NCBI GenBank assembly: GCA_902728285.1
Contig: CACVBU010000817.1
Span: 372,001-436,000, forward strand
Direction: 5' to 3'
From: Clytia hemisphaerica
Lineage: Eukaryota > Cnidaria > Hydrozoa > Leptothecata > Clytiidae
Length of the DNA: 64,000 bases
Below, piece after piece: positions 9,797-20,636 of this stretch. The position numbers and the translations under genes are program-made. The notes under the pieces were generated by a model, which was given only the letters and a program-made list of their open reading frames with translations, was not told where the DNA came from and made no database searches. The stretch's first letter is position 1. The number at the start of each line of letters is the position of its first letter.

Positions 9797-10369
9797 TTAA
9801 CTTTTGGAAATATAATTTAGCTTACTTCTATTGAAATTTCTATTTCGACTTCTTTTGCTTTGGACGATCCCGGTTTGTCTGACATTTTCTTGCTTGTACG
9901 TAGAAACTTGCTGTCTCCTTTGAAAGGGAAAATTTAGGCATGTACGACATGACCACAGTTTATAGTTTAGTTCGGTTTTATCTGTTACACCGGTACATGT
10001 GAGATGGAATGGATGGAGATGATTACCTATTTTACAATGAATGAATTGATTTGAGGTTATATCTTCATTACATTCATGACATGGTTGGTTAACTGGTTTT
10101 TTATAGTTTGAGTTAAAAGTCTCTAATTTTAGTTGGTTTGGAGTTATATTGAGAAATGGAAGTTCATGGGATAAGCAAGCTTGACAAAAATAGGGAAGTG
10201 GTGAGTTAGCAAGCTTTTTATAATGTTTCTGGTTAATTTTAATGCATTTTATGTGTAGCCAGGTAAAACAAAGTTCACAAAAAACTCCACTATTGAAAAC
10301 AAGAAGATCACACACATGACATACTGAAGATTCTTTCAAAAAAGAATTTGAGGGAGGGTTAAAGGCCAT
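9797..10369 (-). CDS. LINE ORF2 5' fragment with PHD-like zinc fingers
   Basis: 190 codons from an ATG with two zinc-binding modules. The first is CHVCDLLVFNSGVFCELC with WLHIKC and FCQAC; the second is CHECNEDITSN with HPFHLTC and WSCRTC. Between them sits ELPFLNITPNQ, typical of the leader found in front of the endonuclease in CR1/L2-like LINE ORF2 proteins of aquatic invertebrates (my recognition, not searched). The frame ends in a basic tail at 9797 and no endonuclease or RT follows, so the element is 3'-truncated or broken here. The next upstream frame (10421-10738) looks like the matching ORF1. Confidence 0.5.
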   Translation of the reverse strand: MAFNPPSNSFLKESSVCHVCDLLVFNSGVFCELCFTWLHIKCIKINQKHYKKLANSPLPYFCQACLSHELPFLNITPNQLKLETFNSNYKKPVNQPCHECNEDITSNQFIHCKIGNHLHPFHLTCTGVTDKTELNYKLWSCRTCLNFPFQRRQQVSTYKQENVRQTGIVQSKRSRNRNFNRSKLNYISKS

Positions 10370-10420
10370 TGGGTCCAGGGGAGATGCATATTAAATGGTA
10401 TCTATTATAAGTCAAGTATC

Positions 10421-10738
10421 TCATTTTTGTCCTGCCTTTTTAGGTACAAGTTCATCAATATCAACTTCTTCTCGAAGCATAAGCTTTTCACTTTTATGCT
10501 CTTTGTTGTAAGTCTTCCATGCGTAAGTAATGCCATTTTCGGTGATAACTCTATCATATAATTTGGACCTTTTCAATCCGTCCCATGCTTTCTTGAAAAT
10601 CGAACGATTATACTCAGTGAGGCTCTCGTTAAAATAAATAGAATTGTTAACATTAAACCCAATATTTGAAGTTTTCACATTTTTTAAGTTCCATCTGGCA
10701 TTCCAAGCACCCAATTTTATCGTATTCCATATTTTCAC
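10421..10738 (-). CDS. LINE ORF1 C-terminal fragment (FP/L1-ORF1-like)
   Basis: 105 codons with NSIYFNESLTEYNRSIFKKA, then a pattern of Trp/Lys-rich helix and VITENGITYAWKTYN. The motif 'I-x-F/V-N-E-x-L-T…N-R-x-I-F…G-x-x-Y-x-W' resembles the C-terminal domain of LINE ORF1/baculovirus FP-type proteins that bind nucleic acid. It lies 51 bp upstream of the PHD-containing frame on the same strand, the order ORF1-ORF2. It is short of a full ORF1 (no coiled coil visible upstream), so it is a fragment. Assignment is tentative. Confidence 0.4.
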   Translation of the reverse strand: MKIWNTIKLGAWNARWNLKNVKTSNIGFNVNNSIYFNESLTEYNRSIFKKAWDGLKRSKLYDRVITENGITYAWKTYNKEHKSEKLMLREEVDIDELVPKKAGQK

Positions 10739-11472
10739 CTAAATCACTGTCTTTGAACCGACGGGTACAAATTGTAATAAAACATAATGCATATTGCATA
10801 ATGCATCATAGTATTGTTTAATTTACAGAACGATTGTATATTTTCTAAAACTCTCCTTTGCAGAGGCTAAAACCGCGAAAACCTCTTTAGAAGAATTTTT
10901 CATATTAAAATAGTTGTACGAAAAAGTTTTAAAATGTTTTCCTAAAAAATAATATTTTTCAATGACGACATAAAAAGGAAAACGGTTATTAAATGAATTA
11001 AAAGATTTATTAAAAGTGACAATGAATAGAATTATTTTCAGGAATCGTAACCTCTTTGTTAAAGTTCTATTTTTCGATTTCCATTACGCAATCGAGAATT
11101 TTCAACATTTTTCATCAAACAAAAAACAGTTTGCAAAATATGAATAATATACCATTGATTTTCTTGGTGATAAAGAGATATATTTTAATAATAGGTTTAC
11201 GAAATTTTACGTGATTGAAAAATATTCTAGGACTTAGATTCCAGGCTTCGAAGAAAAATCTTTAAAATGTAAAATTAGGGTCCTGGGTACTATTTTGGAA
11301 ATGAAAAAGCATGGAAGAGAAAAGCATCATCATTTGAACCTAACAAACTTCACTTGGACAAGGAAAGAAGATCACGACCGTCATGTCCATTTTTAAAGAA
11401 TACCAAAAACTATTCGAAAGAATTAATCAACAAATTTTAGAATTTTTGACCAGCTTGGTTTCATGAAAATTT
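10739..11472. other. AT-rich stretch without a recognisable gene
   Basis: No open frame with coding character, no terminal repeats and no tandem structure that I can see. Confidence 0.4.
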
Positions 11473-11594
11473 AACTCGTCAATTTAAGGTGCACCATAAA
11501 TTGACGAGTTAATTAACTCGTCAGTTTAAGGTGCGCCATAAATTAACGAGTTAATTAACTCGTAAGATTAAGGTGCACCATAAATTGACGTGTT
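11473..11594. repeat. Three tandem hairpins, 42-bp period
   Basis: Units start at 11473, 11515 and 11557, each 38 bp plus an AATT linker. Unit 1 is a perfect 14-bp stem (AACTCGTCAATTTA / TAAATTGACGAGTT) around a loop AGGTGCACCA that is itself near-palindromic (GGTGCACC). Units 2 and 3 keep the loop and most of the stem. No coding overlaps. Confidence 0.8.
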
Positions 11595-12610
11595 TTCCGA
11601 GCCTCTTTCACAAGACATAATATTTACTTTTCGAATCCGAACGAAAGAGAAAATATTCGAATCATAACAACAAAGGCTTTTCCGTCAGCATTATATAATA
11701 AGAAGATGCTTTCTCAAAACACAAACATTCGAATGTAAAAAGGTTCGGAGTCTATTTTCTTTGATCTAGCTTCCGGATGAAGACAGCTCTTTAATTTACA
11801 TTAGCATTCACTTGGTTAATACTTTGTAAGAGGGAAAACCCGTTGAAATTTATTAGCAATTGTTCGTAAAAATCTCTAAGAAAACCCAGAAAGATCTTGC
11901 TTTAAAATTTACGTTTTCGAGTTAGAAAAAGTACTTAATATACGGAGGAGATATTTCCGTGTTTTTTCTACATTATACTACGTTCTGTAAAATACAACTG
12001 TGAAAATTAAAATGGCGACAAGCATTTTCAGTGGATCATGGATTTTCTTCATCATCCAAAATTCAAATTTACAGCTTTCTACCCTTTATTTTCTTTAGAA
12101 AATGGTATATTTGTTATGTTGAAAGTATTGTTTTTCAAATTGTCCTTATTATAGCTTCTAAAATTGACATTTTTCAATTCATGATGTCATCAAGCGTCTG
12201 ACATTTCGAACTTAATACGTCATTCGAATGTGCTTTTCATATCATATCAACTCCTTATGTGAATTGCCCCAATATCTCGAGATAAATTTAATTTCAGTTA
12301 CACGCTTTTTTTATAAGAATGTCTATGACGAAAATGAACAAAAAATTAAAAATACGGCTAAGAATATCAAAATCATGGAATTTGGCTACTAAAGATAAGA
12401 ATGCTATTTTTAGAGCATTTTCAATAATAAACTGTCAATTAACCCCCGAGGAAGGCTCGCTCCTTTCACAAAAATGCTCTTTTAATGCTTGAGACGTAAC
12501 CACTCCTACTATACATTTTCAGTCTTGCGACACATTAAAAATAAAAATCGAACTTGTGTTTTTGCTTAACTAAAAATTAAATAAATGTACAAAATTTCTA
12601 TTATAAGATT
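11595..12610. other. AT-rich stretch without a recognisable gene
   Basis: Nothing identifiable downstream of the PHD exon on the minus strand. Possible 3' flank of the pseudogene at 12611-19776. Confidence 0.35.
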
Positions 12611-12903
12611 TCAGGAACATACATGACAAGTCCAACCCTCAATTTCGTCATCTTTAATGCCAACACAGCATTTGTGGAAAATACGGACCTCGCAAAGTGG
12701 ATTCTGACACTTAACTATGGAGTCCAAATTTACTTTTTGATCACAAAAACATATCGAAATGGTATCATCACGGAAATCGTCAATACACTCGTCACAAATC
12801 CACTCGCCAGTTGGAACAGATTTGACTTTAGCACATGTGATGTGATACCATCTGATTGCACACAATTCTTCTCTGCTACATTCAACTAAGACTTCGACCG
12901 ATT
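12611..12903 (-). pseudogene. PHD-tailed transposase-like gene: last exon, double zinc-finger
   Basis: Acceptor CTGTTTCAG (bases 12904 upward) opens a frame reading VEVLVECSREELCAIRWYHI, TCAKVKSVPTGEWICDECID: the second half of a PHD finger (W-Y-H-x-x-C … W-x-C-x-x-C). It is followed by a second zinc module, CFCDQKVNLDSIVKCQNPLC with FHKCCVGI and GWTCHVC, ending in TGA at 12611. PHD fingers read histone H3 tails in known proteins; that role here is inference. This is the most 3' exon of the seven-exon locus that begins at 19776. Confidence 0.6.
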
Positions 12904-13371
12904 CTGAAACAGAACAAATTAGATACCGTAAAGATTCGATTAGGCGCCCTGGGCGCTAATTAAATTTTTGATTTTTTTTACCAGGGCGCTAATTGGAAGC
13001 GGGTGCTTAATAGCTGCTGGGTGTGAAATAATTTTTTAACACACGAAGCAAATAAAAAAAAAGTGATTACGATTTTATAATGTTTTTTCAAATACAAAGA
13101 CAGAAATTTCCTGTTTATACATCATAGATTACTTTATTAAAGATAATAGAAACAATGTCTGTACCATGTTATACCGATGTTCTTTATTTTTAGAATGAAA
13201 CGGGAAAATTCTCGAATACGCACCCAGTTTCTCGGGACCTTAAGTGCCAGTATTTAAAAATCAGTTTGACAGATGCCAAAAGAAATCGATATTGGTAGGA
13301 ACATATTTTGGCCAATTTATTCTGCCAAATTAAGTTCCCGCCAAATTTTGTTATTTAAGGTAAAAACTTAC

Positions 13372-13668
13372 TTTTTCTCCCGCAGATACACAAATGATCT
13401 TTCCCGAGGCAACGTGGACAACGCCATTCTCTTTGGGTTCTTTCTTCAAATTCACACAGTCAAGATGATACCAAGATATAGGGCATGTGGGTTCGGCACA
13501 TCGCACAAAGTTACCCCCAAGTCAACCAGGTTCCCGACAAAAGCAATATCTTTCCATGTCACCCTGTTCATCTTCCACATTATCCTGTGGCTTTACACCC
13601 CTAGGATATTTCGTTTTGACCCTTACGTGTTTATCTTCCTCTTGATACCAAGTCTCAGCAATGTCAAC
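13372..13668 (-). pseudogene. PHD-tailed transposase-like gene: exon 6, PHD finger
   Basis: Acceptor TATTTTAG and donor GTAAGT bound a frame starting VDIAETWYQEEDK. It contains YCFCREPG, then GGNFVRCAEPTCPISWYHLD followed by C, then NWRCPRC-type residues: a PHD finger (C-x-C … C-x4-C … W-Y-H-x2-C … W-x-C-x2-C). A TGA interrupts after REPG and a one-base shift precedes the WRCPRC part, so it is decayed. The exon joins in phase with the exon at 14788-15089 (…KHPLFK + VDIAETWY), which ties the PHD module to the upstream DDE-like exons. Confidence 0.6.
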
Positions 13669-14415
13669 CTAAAATAAATAATTGTATCATTCAGGATCTT
13701 GAACTCTTACGTTCCAAATAAACGAGGGATTGGAAAATTTTAAAAATTTTAATGAAAGGGGAGGGGGAGACCCCATTGCCGGGGGTTCGAAATTGTAATT
13801 CTTGAAACCCCCAAATAAGGTAAATATATAGGCTAAAATCATGCTATTCACAGCAAAATAAGGGACCTTCTCTTAAAAATTAATAAATGGGGTGGGTCCT
13901 AACAAAAAATCCCTTGAACCATCTTTTTAATTCTGTCGGGGCAAAGGTAACAAAAAAATGAAGAAATTTTCCCCAAGGAATAATCTATAAAATGGGGTGG
14001 GGTGAGCGTAAGCAGTAAGTGCTTATATTTTAATTTTTTCGAAGAACTTCAAAAATGCTCGCCAAAAATTTAAAAATTTTCAAAAGACTTTTGGTGAAAT
14101 ATTTTTGTTATAACTGAACGAAAAATAAATAAATTTTTCTCAAACCAAAATTTGAAATTATGTTTTCCCTAATTATCGTAATAATGTTCTCAACGATTGC
14201 TGACCAAGTAAATTAAAGGAAAATCTCTCACAAAAATGGCTTTCAGTCGCTAATAATTGCAATTTAGGGTAACTTTGAGCATGTTTTTTATAATTTCATT
14301 CAAAAACAGGGGTGGTACCTAAAAATATTATTTGAAAACAGATCATGAATGTCTTGTAGTAACTGCGTGCCCCCTGACTTAACGGGACTTAATTGGTCAT
14401 TGCACAATGTATAGA

Positions 14416-14520
14416 CCTTATTGCATTTATTGATTTTTCTAAAAAAGCAAGGCATTGTGAGATTATAATGGGAGTATTACAATAGAAACCTCGAGGGGAT
14501 TCTATTGTAATCCTTTGGGA
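14416..14520. repeat. Partial copy of the TAGACCTTAT MITE family
   Basis: tagaccttattg…tttttctaaaaaagcaagg…cctcgaggggattctattgt resembles the 145-bp element at 30331-30475. Only one end is clear. It lies in the intron between exons 5 and 6 of the PHD-tailed gene. Confidence 0.4.
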
Positions 14521-14787
14521 TTCTTTGGGAGATTTGACCTAAAAAGATTAGCCTGTCTAAAATCATTGACCTTTGCACCTTTTTTGATATTTATTAGCCA
14601 TCCGATATTTTTTTAAAGCCTTGAGATGTTTATAATTGTATGTTGCAAGTAATGAATTTCGGGATATCAACACAGATGATTATTTGTTTTAAAATCAATG
14701 TATAGTAATGACTTAAAACTAAGAAACCTTTCACTATCAGACAAAATGTTTAGAACAGGAAACTATCAAAATATGAATATATTCTAC

Positions 14788-15089
14788 CTTAAATAAAGGA
14801 TGCTTGGCTAAAAGACTATCCATCCCAAGCACTTTGAAATCGTTTATTATGTCAGTGTCAACTTTTTCTAGACGGTGTAACAAATCAATCAAGCTCCAAT
14901 CGTTATCAAATAAATTGGGATGGGACTTCTTTGTTGGAGTCTTGGGATGATTCCAACGACTTGCTTTTGGCTTATTTCTCCTGTTGGAGATGTTACCATT
15001 GTTCTCCACCTTCTGTTGAGCAATAAGTTTTGAAGTCCTGTGAAGGTATTCGAGGGCTGTAAATTCATCATCGTTACCAAATAAAAACC
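14788..15089 (-). pseudogene. PHD-tailed transposase-like gene: exon 5
   Basis: Acceptor ATTTTAAG, donor GTAGAA. Open throughout: FLFGNDDEFTALEYLHRTSK, a basic region with KASRWNHPKTPTKKSHPN, then a helix ending LLAKHPLFK. The basic segment looks like a nuclear or DNA-binding linker between the transposase-like core and the PHD exons. No independent domain recognised. Confidence 0.5.
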
Positions 15090-15608
15090 TTAAAATAGAT
15101 TTAGTGGTAAAAAACAATATGGTGAACACATAAAACGCAATTGATCGATATGGTCATAGACCTTTTTAAAAAGGGGGTGGTACTAAAATCTCAGACATAA
15201 TGACCTTTAGTGACATTGTGGTACTGCAAAAAAGCTCAAAAACTATTTTAGTACCACATGTTACTAAAATACCAAAAAAGGTGGTCCATCGAAGAAATTT
15301 TTGAAATTGTTTTAGTATTTTGTACTAAAATCAACCAAAATGGAGCATTTTTTAACAATTTTGGAGAAAAAAATTCGATTTCTTTTCGGAATTTTTTCCA
15401 ACTTTTTCTATGAAAAAGTTTTGGGAATTTTTCCAACATTTTTTATGAAATAGTTTTCAAGATTATAACAATTTACTAAAAAAAATGGGTGGTATCTATG
15501 TTAAATCTGGTTAAATTGCTCTAAATCATTTTGTACCTGTGTACTAAAATAACACTTGAAAAATAGGTGGGGGTATGTCAAAAATTAGTTTTGAAAACAA
15601 TATCTTAC

Positions 15609-15817
15609 CAAACAGAGCTGTAATAATTCTCAACTGGATATTCAGACCATTTCCACGGCATGAAGGGTAGACTTGGAAGAAAAAGCTTGAACGTCAGGGC
15701 AAGATGAATCATTGATGAGCACTTGACCAGTGTATCACGATAGAGTTCAAGAGTAATGGAACACGATTTCTTTGTCAGCTTTGATGATTTGATCCACAAA
15801 TCCCATAGATGTAAAAT
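15609..15817 (-). pseudogene. PHD-tailed transposase-like gene: exon 4, candidate catalytic Glu
   Basis: Open frame ILHLWDLWIKSSKLTKKSCS … LPFMPWKWSEYPVENYYSSV. It joins exon 3 in phase (…CYYVCK + ILHLWDLW). 'PW-x-W-S-E-Y-P-V-E-N-Y-Y' has the form of the helix carrying the last acidic residue in RNase H-fold transposases, where Pro-Cys/Val-Glu precedes a helix. This functional reading is inference from pattern alone. Confidence 0.5.
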
Positions 15818-16134
15818 CTTTAAAAGATGATCAAGGATGTTTTAGACATTTTTAAACCTTAATTTTCAGCTCCATTTTCTTCCCTCCTGTAAATTCATTT
15901 TTTCCTCTTCGTTAATTTGAGGCTTCAGAATTAATTTTAGAGGTCATGTAACTTGTCTGAACTTGCTCTAAATTTTCAAAGGTTCCAAAAAATCAAGGTA
16001 ATAACTTATTAAATGAAGAAACTTTTGCAGAAAGAATTTGGCAGATTAAATTTTTTGAAATTACGATTCCTATTAAATTAATATATATTTGTCAACCACA
16101 AGTTAAAATAAGTGTTGGGAATAATATACCTTAC

Positions 16135-16772
16135 CTTGCAAACATAGTAACAATATGCAATTCGCTCAATTGTACATAAATCATGACGCCACCAAGCTTC
16201 AAACCCCAATTTCCCAACATAGAGCAAGAAATATGTGGCTTTGCCCCAATGAAGTGCTTTCAATCCATTCAAACAATTTTCTGATATAAGCCTTTCTGCA
16301 GAGGCCTGCTCTGTTTTGTTGTTGATATCGATATCTCGTTTTAAAAGGCCATATTCGGGACCCATTTCATAAACATCAACTATTGACTGGAAAGTTACAA
16401 CATAATTTCCCAAACGTAGAGGTTTCGTGGACAACACAGATGACTTTACCAGCTTTCTCAACCAATGCATCTGGTCCTGGGTTACAATTCTTGGCAAACC
16501 ACCAATGAACGGGGCTGACATTGAAAATACATCAGTAAGGCATGGTACAGTGAGGTAAAATTTGATACCAATAGTTTCATCTGGGCAAAATGTTTCTGTT
16601 GGCTTAAAAGGAAGATGTTGGCACTATTTTGATCGTACAATATCTGTAGACTTGCGTATAAAGTGGCATATTTGAAAATCAGTAGGTCGTTTTACAGCCC
16701 AACCATAACTTAAGGACTCAGCAAGAAGGTTCTCACCGACACCAGCAAACTGGTCTTTCATTTCGTTTTGTC
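16135..16772 (-). pseudogene. PHD-tailed transposase-like gene: exon 3
   Basis: Acceptor TTTTTAG before 16772, donor GTAAGG. The frame reads QNEMKDQFAGVGENLLAESL … YGWAVKRPTDFQICHFIRK, hits an in-frame TAG, and continues through CLTDVFSMSAPFIGGLPRIV and LNGLKALHWGKATYFLLYVG to ERIAYCYYVCK. The helical composition fits the insertion region that sits between the second Asp and the Glu of large transposases. The single stop is the only lesion seen in this exon. Confidence 0.5.
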
Positions 16773-17574
16773 CTAAAAATATATGCAGAAAGAATTGTTA
16801 CACTGGGAACTAACAAATAACAAAAGACATAACACGTAATAATAATACATCATTCACTATTTTCCATAAGAATATAATTTATAAGCATATTAATTTTATG
16901 ATATACTTGCGTACATCTATCATACTTTCACTGATTGTGTTAAAAAACCTCTGTTAATTTCAACCTGACTTAATTTTACAAAATAACAATACAATGACTC
17001 AGGTAGAATGTACTTTAAAAACAAACAAACTTTTGCACTCAGATTTTCTTGAAATTAATACTACTGATAGTAGGCCTTGTGGGTGGATCACATACTCAAA
17101 ATTTCAGCGTTCAAGTCCCAGCGTTTCAAAAGTTATAGCCTTTTTAAAAATGTGTAAAACGCAGACCAGCAATTTACAGACCAGATTTTCAAATGCTAAT
17201 AACTCTCTCTGTAATGATGGTATTAGCATGAAATTTGGAAACTACTTCCAAATCATACTTAGATTTTGCTGAAAGTTGAAAAAAAATATTTTTTCTAATA
17301 GATTGGATTGGATTTAAATTTTGCAAAAACTGTCAAATTTCCAAAAAAGAGGTCTTCAGATTCTAAAGTGTCATACACCAAAAGAAAGCTGAGAGTCTCC
17401 TCTATTCAACAAAAAAAAAAGTTTCTTGGACATATTTTCCTATCTCATTCTATTACGTTTAAATTTCACCAGAAAAAGCCAATTTTCCTTAGTAACCGCT
17501 GCTATTTTGCCTAGGAACCCCTATTTTGTAAGCTTAAATGATTATTCAGTATCAACATCAATATATAAAAAGCT

Positions 17575-17630
17575 GATAATTAATGTGGAGTAATTTTTTA
17601 TTCAATAAAGCGCCGCGTTCACCAAAACAA
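17575..17630. repeat. Fragment of the GGAGTAATTAGTTATTCAAAA repeat family
   Basis: ggagtaattttttattcaa followed by taaagcgccgcgttcaccaa matches, with changes, the copy at 20637-20755 and the inverted copies at about 18485-18600 and 23915-24010. Non-coding. Confidence 0.4.
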
Positions 17631-17733
17631 GTATTTGTGCCGAGATTTTGTTCAAAGAAAATCAAAATAACGCAAGCAAAGCTGTGATAACTTACTGAAA
17701 GAAGGAACATAGCCAGCCATGACAAGCATCTAC

Positions 17734-18453
17734 CTTCTAAATCGCGAGTCGCCATCTGCTACAAATTGAATAAGTGGAACTCCATAAAAATTTAACATTT
17801 TCATGACATTGTTTGCCAAAAATTGATGGTCTTGGTGTTGAAGGTAGCGATTGTTGGTGCTAATTAAAGCCACTTCTTGAACAGGTAGATTTTTACAACA
17901 ATTTGAAACCATCATAGAGTAGACATATGTTGAAGTTGGTCTTCCAATGTTTTGTGCCTCTAGAAATATCTGATCAATACACGCTTTAGCATCGGCCAAG
18001 TTTATTTTGGGGTTCGGTTCGATGATCTCCACAATGATGTTGTCAGTCCCCATTGATAGTCCTAATTTCCAATCGGTGTATGTTTCAAATTGCACGAAAC
18101 CAATGTACCCTGAGACAGTTTCTACAACACCGTAGACTTTTTGATTGGTCTTTGTGTCCTTCTGAATCTTAAGACCAGAAAAGAAATTTGGAATGTCAAA
18201 TTGTTGATCAATGTTTCTCAGCATGAGAAATCGAGGCATTGCCGAATATCCATACACACATTTATCCTCTTGATTGAATTGGATCGATGGCTCTCGTCAA
18301 TCATACAATTTGATACAAAGCCAATGTCCTCTAGTTTTGATACTGTTGATGATGATCATGGGATTGAATGACTTTTGAGGATAGGATCAATGTCTCGGAT
18401 TGTCATCATATTTTCCTTTTCTAACATAAACCTGCAACTTCTTTCAACAGTTC
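17734..18453 (-). pseudogene. PHD-tailed transposase-like gene: exon 2, DDE-like core
   Basis: Acceptor TTCTAAAG, joins exon 1 in phase (…LSW + RTVERSCRF). It encodes IRDIDPILKSHSIP, then an in-frame TGA at 18356-18358, SSSTVSKLEDIGFVSN, and after a one-base shift VYGYSAMPRFLMLRNIDQQF, GVVETVSGYIGFVQFETYTD, LPVQEVALISTNNRYLQHQD and IQFVADGDSRFRR. The pattern of β-strands with Asp-containing ends (…VADGDS…) is what an RNase H-fold transposase core would show. No named superfamily could be assigned by eye. Two lesions make it a pseudogene. Confidence 0.5.
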
Positions 18454-18484
18454 CTTTAGAAAAAAAAATCAAAAAAATTTTACA

Positions 18485-18600
18485 TTGTGTTGTATAGTCT
18501 TTTGAATAACTAATTACTCCGCAGCAGTTACCTAGAGACAAGATCATTTATCAACTTTTTTCTGGCTGAGGGCAGATAATTTATGTGAGTGGAGTGGTCA
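18485..18600 (-). repeat. Inverted copy of the 20637-20755 repeat
   Basis: TTTTGAATAACTAATTACTC, CGCAGCAGTTACCTAGAGAC and AAGATCATTTATCAACTTTT are the reverse complement of the block at 20645-20745 with few changes. The two copies flank about 2 kb containing exon 1 of the PHD-tailed gene. Confidence 0.6.
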
Positions 18601-18914
18601 ATAGTGTTGTGTTCACCTAAATAACTAAGGCCTAGCATAATACTACAATGAACTAACATCTTGCATATTAAAGATGAAAAAGATATGTCATAATTTGTTT
18701 TGAGTTGTATGAACGACTGATTGATTAGAATAAAATGTTATCTTGTTTACCTTTGATTCGTTCTCCCTTAGGATGAAATTTTTTTTTGGCATAAGTTTTA
18801 TCGGGAATGAATACAAATAAACTCATGGAAATGGACCTTAAAGGAAGACAAAGGACCTCCATGGGGAAGTCCAAGAAATTAAAAAAAATTTCTAGCAAAG
18901 AGAGCATTACTTAC

Positions 18915-19776
18915 GCCAAGAAAGGTTGAACGAATTTCTTTCAGTTGGTCCTCCCCAAATTTCTACTGTTGAACGCCATGGTCCATTTAATGTTTCGCTA
19001 ATTCGATTGAAAACTCTATGTGAGCAATTGTGGTACATGTCCAACCAAAAATCTTGTTCCAATACAGAAAATGATTTCCTACCACTTGTTGAATTAGAAA
19101 GCATAGATTTGATGATAGCCTTTCTCATGTTGTTCAGCGAATGTTCTTTGGCAGATAATGCAACCAACAAGTCTCTCACCAAATCATGTTTCATGACATT
19201 GTCCAATTGAGTCTTCTGTTTTTCCAGTTGTTCTCTGACATATCTATCACTGTCTGCCAATCCTTTCAATTTTTCTTCAAGTTTTAGTATTTGAGCTTGG
19301 AGTGATTCAACTTCTTCTTTTTCTGACCTCTTCAAGTGCAACACTTCAAATCTTAGGTCCAAATTTTCTTTACGTAAAGTCTTTATTTCTCCTTTAAATA
19401 GAGACTCTTTGTCTTGGGAAAGCTGGGATTGTTCGTGTGTCGATTGTTCGTGTGTCGATTGTTCGTGTGTCGATTGTTCGTGTGTCGATTGTTCGTGTAT
19501 CGATTTTTCGTGTGTCGATTGTTCGTGTGTCGATTGTTCGTGTGTCGATTGTTCGTGTGTTGATTGTTCATGTGTTGATTGGCTGGTTGGATGAGAAGAA
19601 ACTGGCTTTGGAATGGATCTTCCATTCAAAGATTGAAAATATGAAGTCACACATTTTCGTTTCGGGTTTTGGAGATTCTTCGTCTGCTCTTCTTCCAACT
19701 TCTGCTTCAAGGAAGGTCTACCACCTTTCTTCAGCTTTCCTAAATAACAAGAGATACTTTGATGGGTGATACCTAC
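18915..19776 (-). pseudogene. PHD-tailed transposase-like gene: exon 1 (coiled coil and STHEQ repeats)
   Basis: Acceptor TATATCCAG before 19776, donor GTAAGT at 18913. The frame starts VGITHQSISCYLGKLKKGGR and continues into a Lys/Glu-rich helix. About eleven near-identical STHEQ pentapeptides follow (19437-19595), then a long heptad-like coiled coil with LFKGEIKTLRKENLDLRFEV and LKLEEKLKGLADSDRYVREQ. It ends in SVLEQDFWLDMYHNCSHRVF and FNLSW. This exon is fully open over about 287 codons. The coiled coil suggests oligomerisation. Exons farther 5' were not found, though the exon starts at an acceptor, so at least one must exist. Confidence 0.6.
19437..19595. repeat. 15-bp minisatellite (TCGTGTGTCGATTGT), about 10.5 copies
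   Basis: Unit TGTTCGTGTGTCGAT repeated with almost no change except in the middle (tttttcgtgtg) and last two units (tgttcatgtgttgat). It is a multiple of three and keeps the minus-strand reading frame open, encoding STHEQ (once STHEK/SIHEQ). It also opens spurious frames on the plus strand. Confidence 0.9.
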
Positions 19777-20131
19777 CTGGATATAAAATTAAATTAACCC
19801 CTAAGTCTATTTTTGCACAAAATCCATGGAATGAACCCCCCAGCCTGCAGGGGGGGGCTACAACCAAATTCTTCCTGAAAAAGGCTGGGGGCTGGATTTT
19901 TTTTAATTTCAGGGGGTACCTATGATCTCGCACTTTTTTTATCACATTAATTTAAATCTTCACATTTTAGTCATCTTGTTAGATGTTTTGAGTCGAGAGT
20001 TCTTGCAATATAGTTTTTTGTTCAACTTGGAGAGGGAATGTTTGTAAACATAGAATTTTTTTTCATAGCAGTTATTTGTGGGGGGGGGGGGTGGGTTTAG
20101 GCAGGGCTGTAGGATTAGGGACCACTCACGG

Positions 20132-20380
20132 TAATACACGACCCACAGCATGTCCGGAACATGATGGGGCCAGTTCGGACCCTGTTCAGGTCACAAAAAA
20201 GCATGACTAATAAATTGGCCCAAACATTTGATTGAAATAAGACAGCAGTGTTGTTAGAAAACTTTCGAAAATCTAGCCCGAACATGGTCTGAACAAGTTC
20301 GGGCCTGCGCGGGCCATTTTTCAAAAAGTATTAATCCAGAGGCCTGAAAATGTTCGGACCATGCTGTGGGTCGTAATAAT
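20132..20380. mobile_element. MITE, about 250 bp, with ACGACCCACAGCATG tips
   Basis: The left end reads acgacccacagcatgtccgg and the right end, on the other strand, reads acgacccacagcatggtccg: imperfect terminal inverted repeats of about 22 bp. The interior repeats GTTCGGACC/GGGCC words in both orientations. It is GC-richer than its surroundings and non-coding. Confidence 0.65.
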
Positions 20381-20636
20381 ACAGTATAACTATTTTCAAA
20401 AAAAATCACCCCATGTATTTGCCCAATGAAATTGAGGGATTTGTTTTGACAACTTAGTCTCTAACTCTTCTAGCTCTGGTCGGTGGACTTTTGAAAAGAA
20501 ATTTTAGTAAGTTTTCTCAGAGGTATATAGGCTTACCATTCATAAATTTTAAAAGAGATATGACTGGTGTAGTTATCAAAAATGTGATTGATAATTCACT
20601 TGCCTAAATTACACTCTATGCTATTGAATGACAAAT

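Noticed and set aside
13740..14360. Possible additional exon of the PHD-tailed gene
   Set aside because: No frame longer than a few dozen codons between the two supported exons, and their phases join directly without it.
19409..19769. Cys-rich plus-strand frames (SCVDC repeats)
   Set aside because: They are the opposite-strand shadow of the 15-bp minisatellite in the minus-strand exon.
20080..20095. Poly-G run as a G-quadruplex or regulatory site
   Set aside because: A single homopolymer run without spaced G-tracts; it looks like simple sequence.
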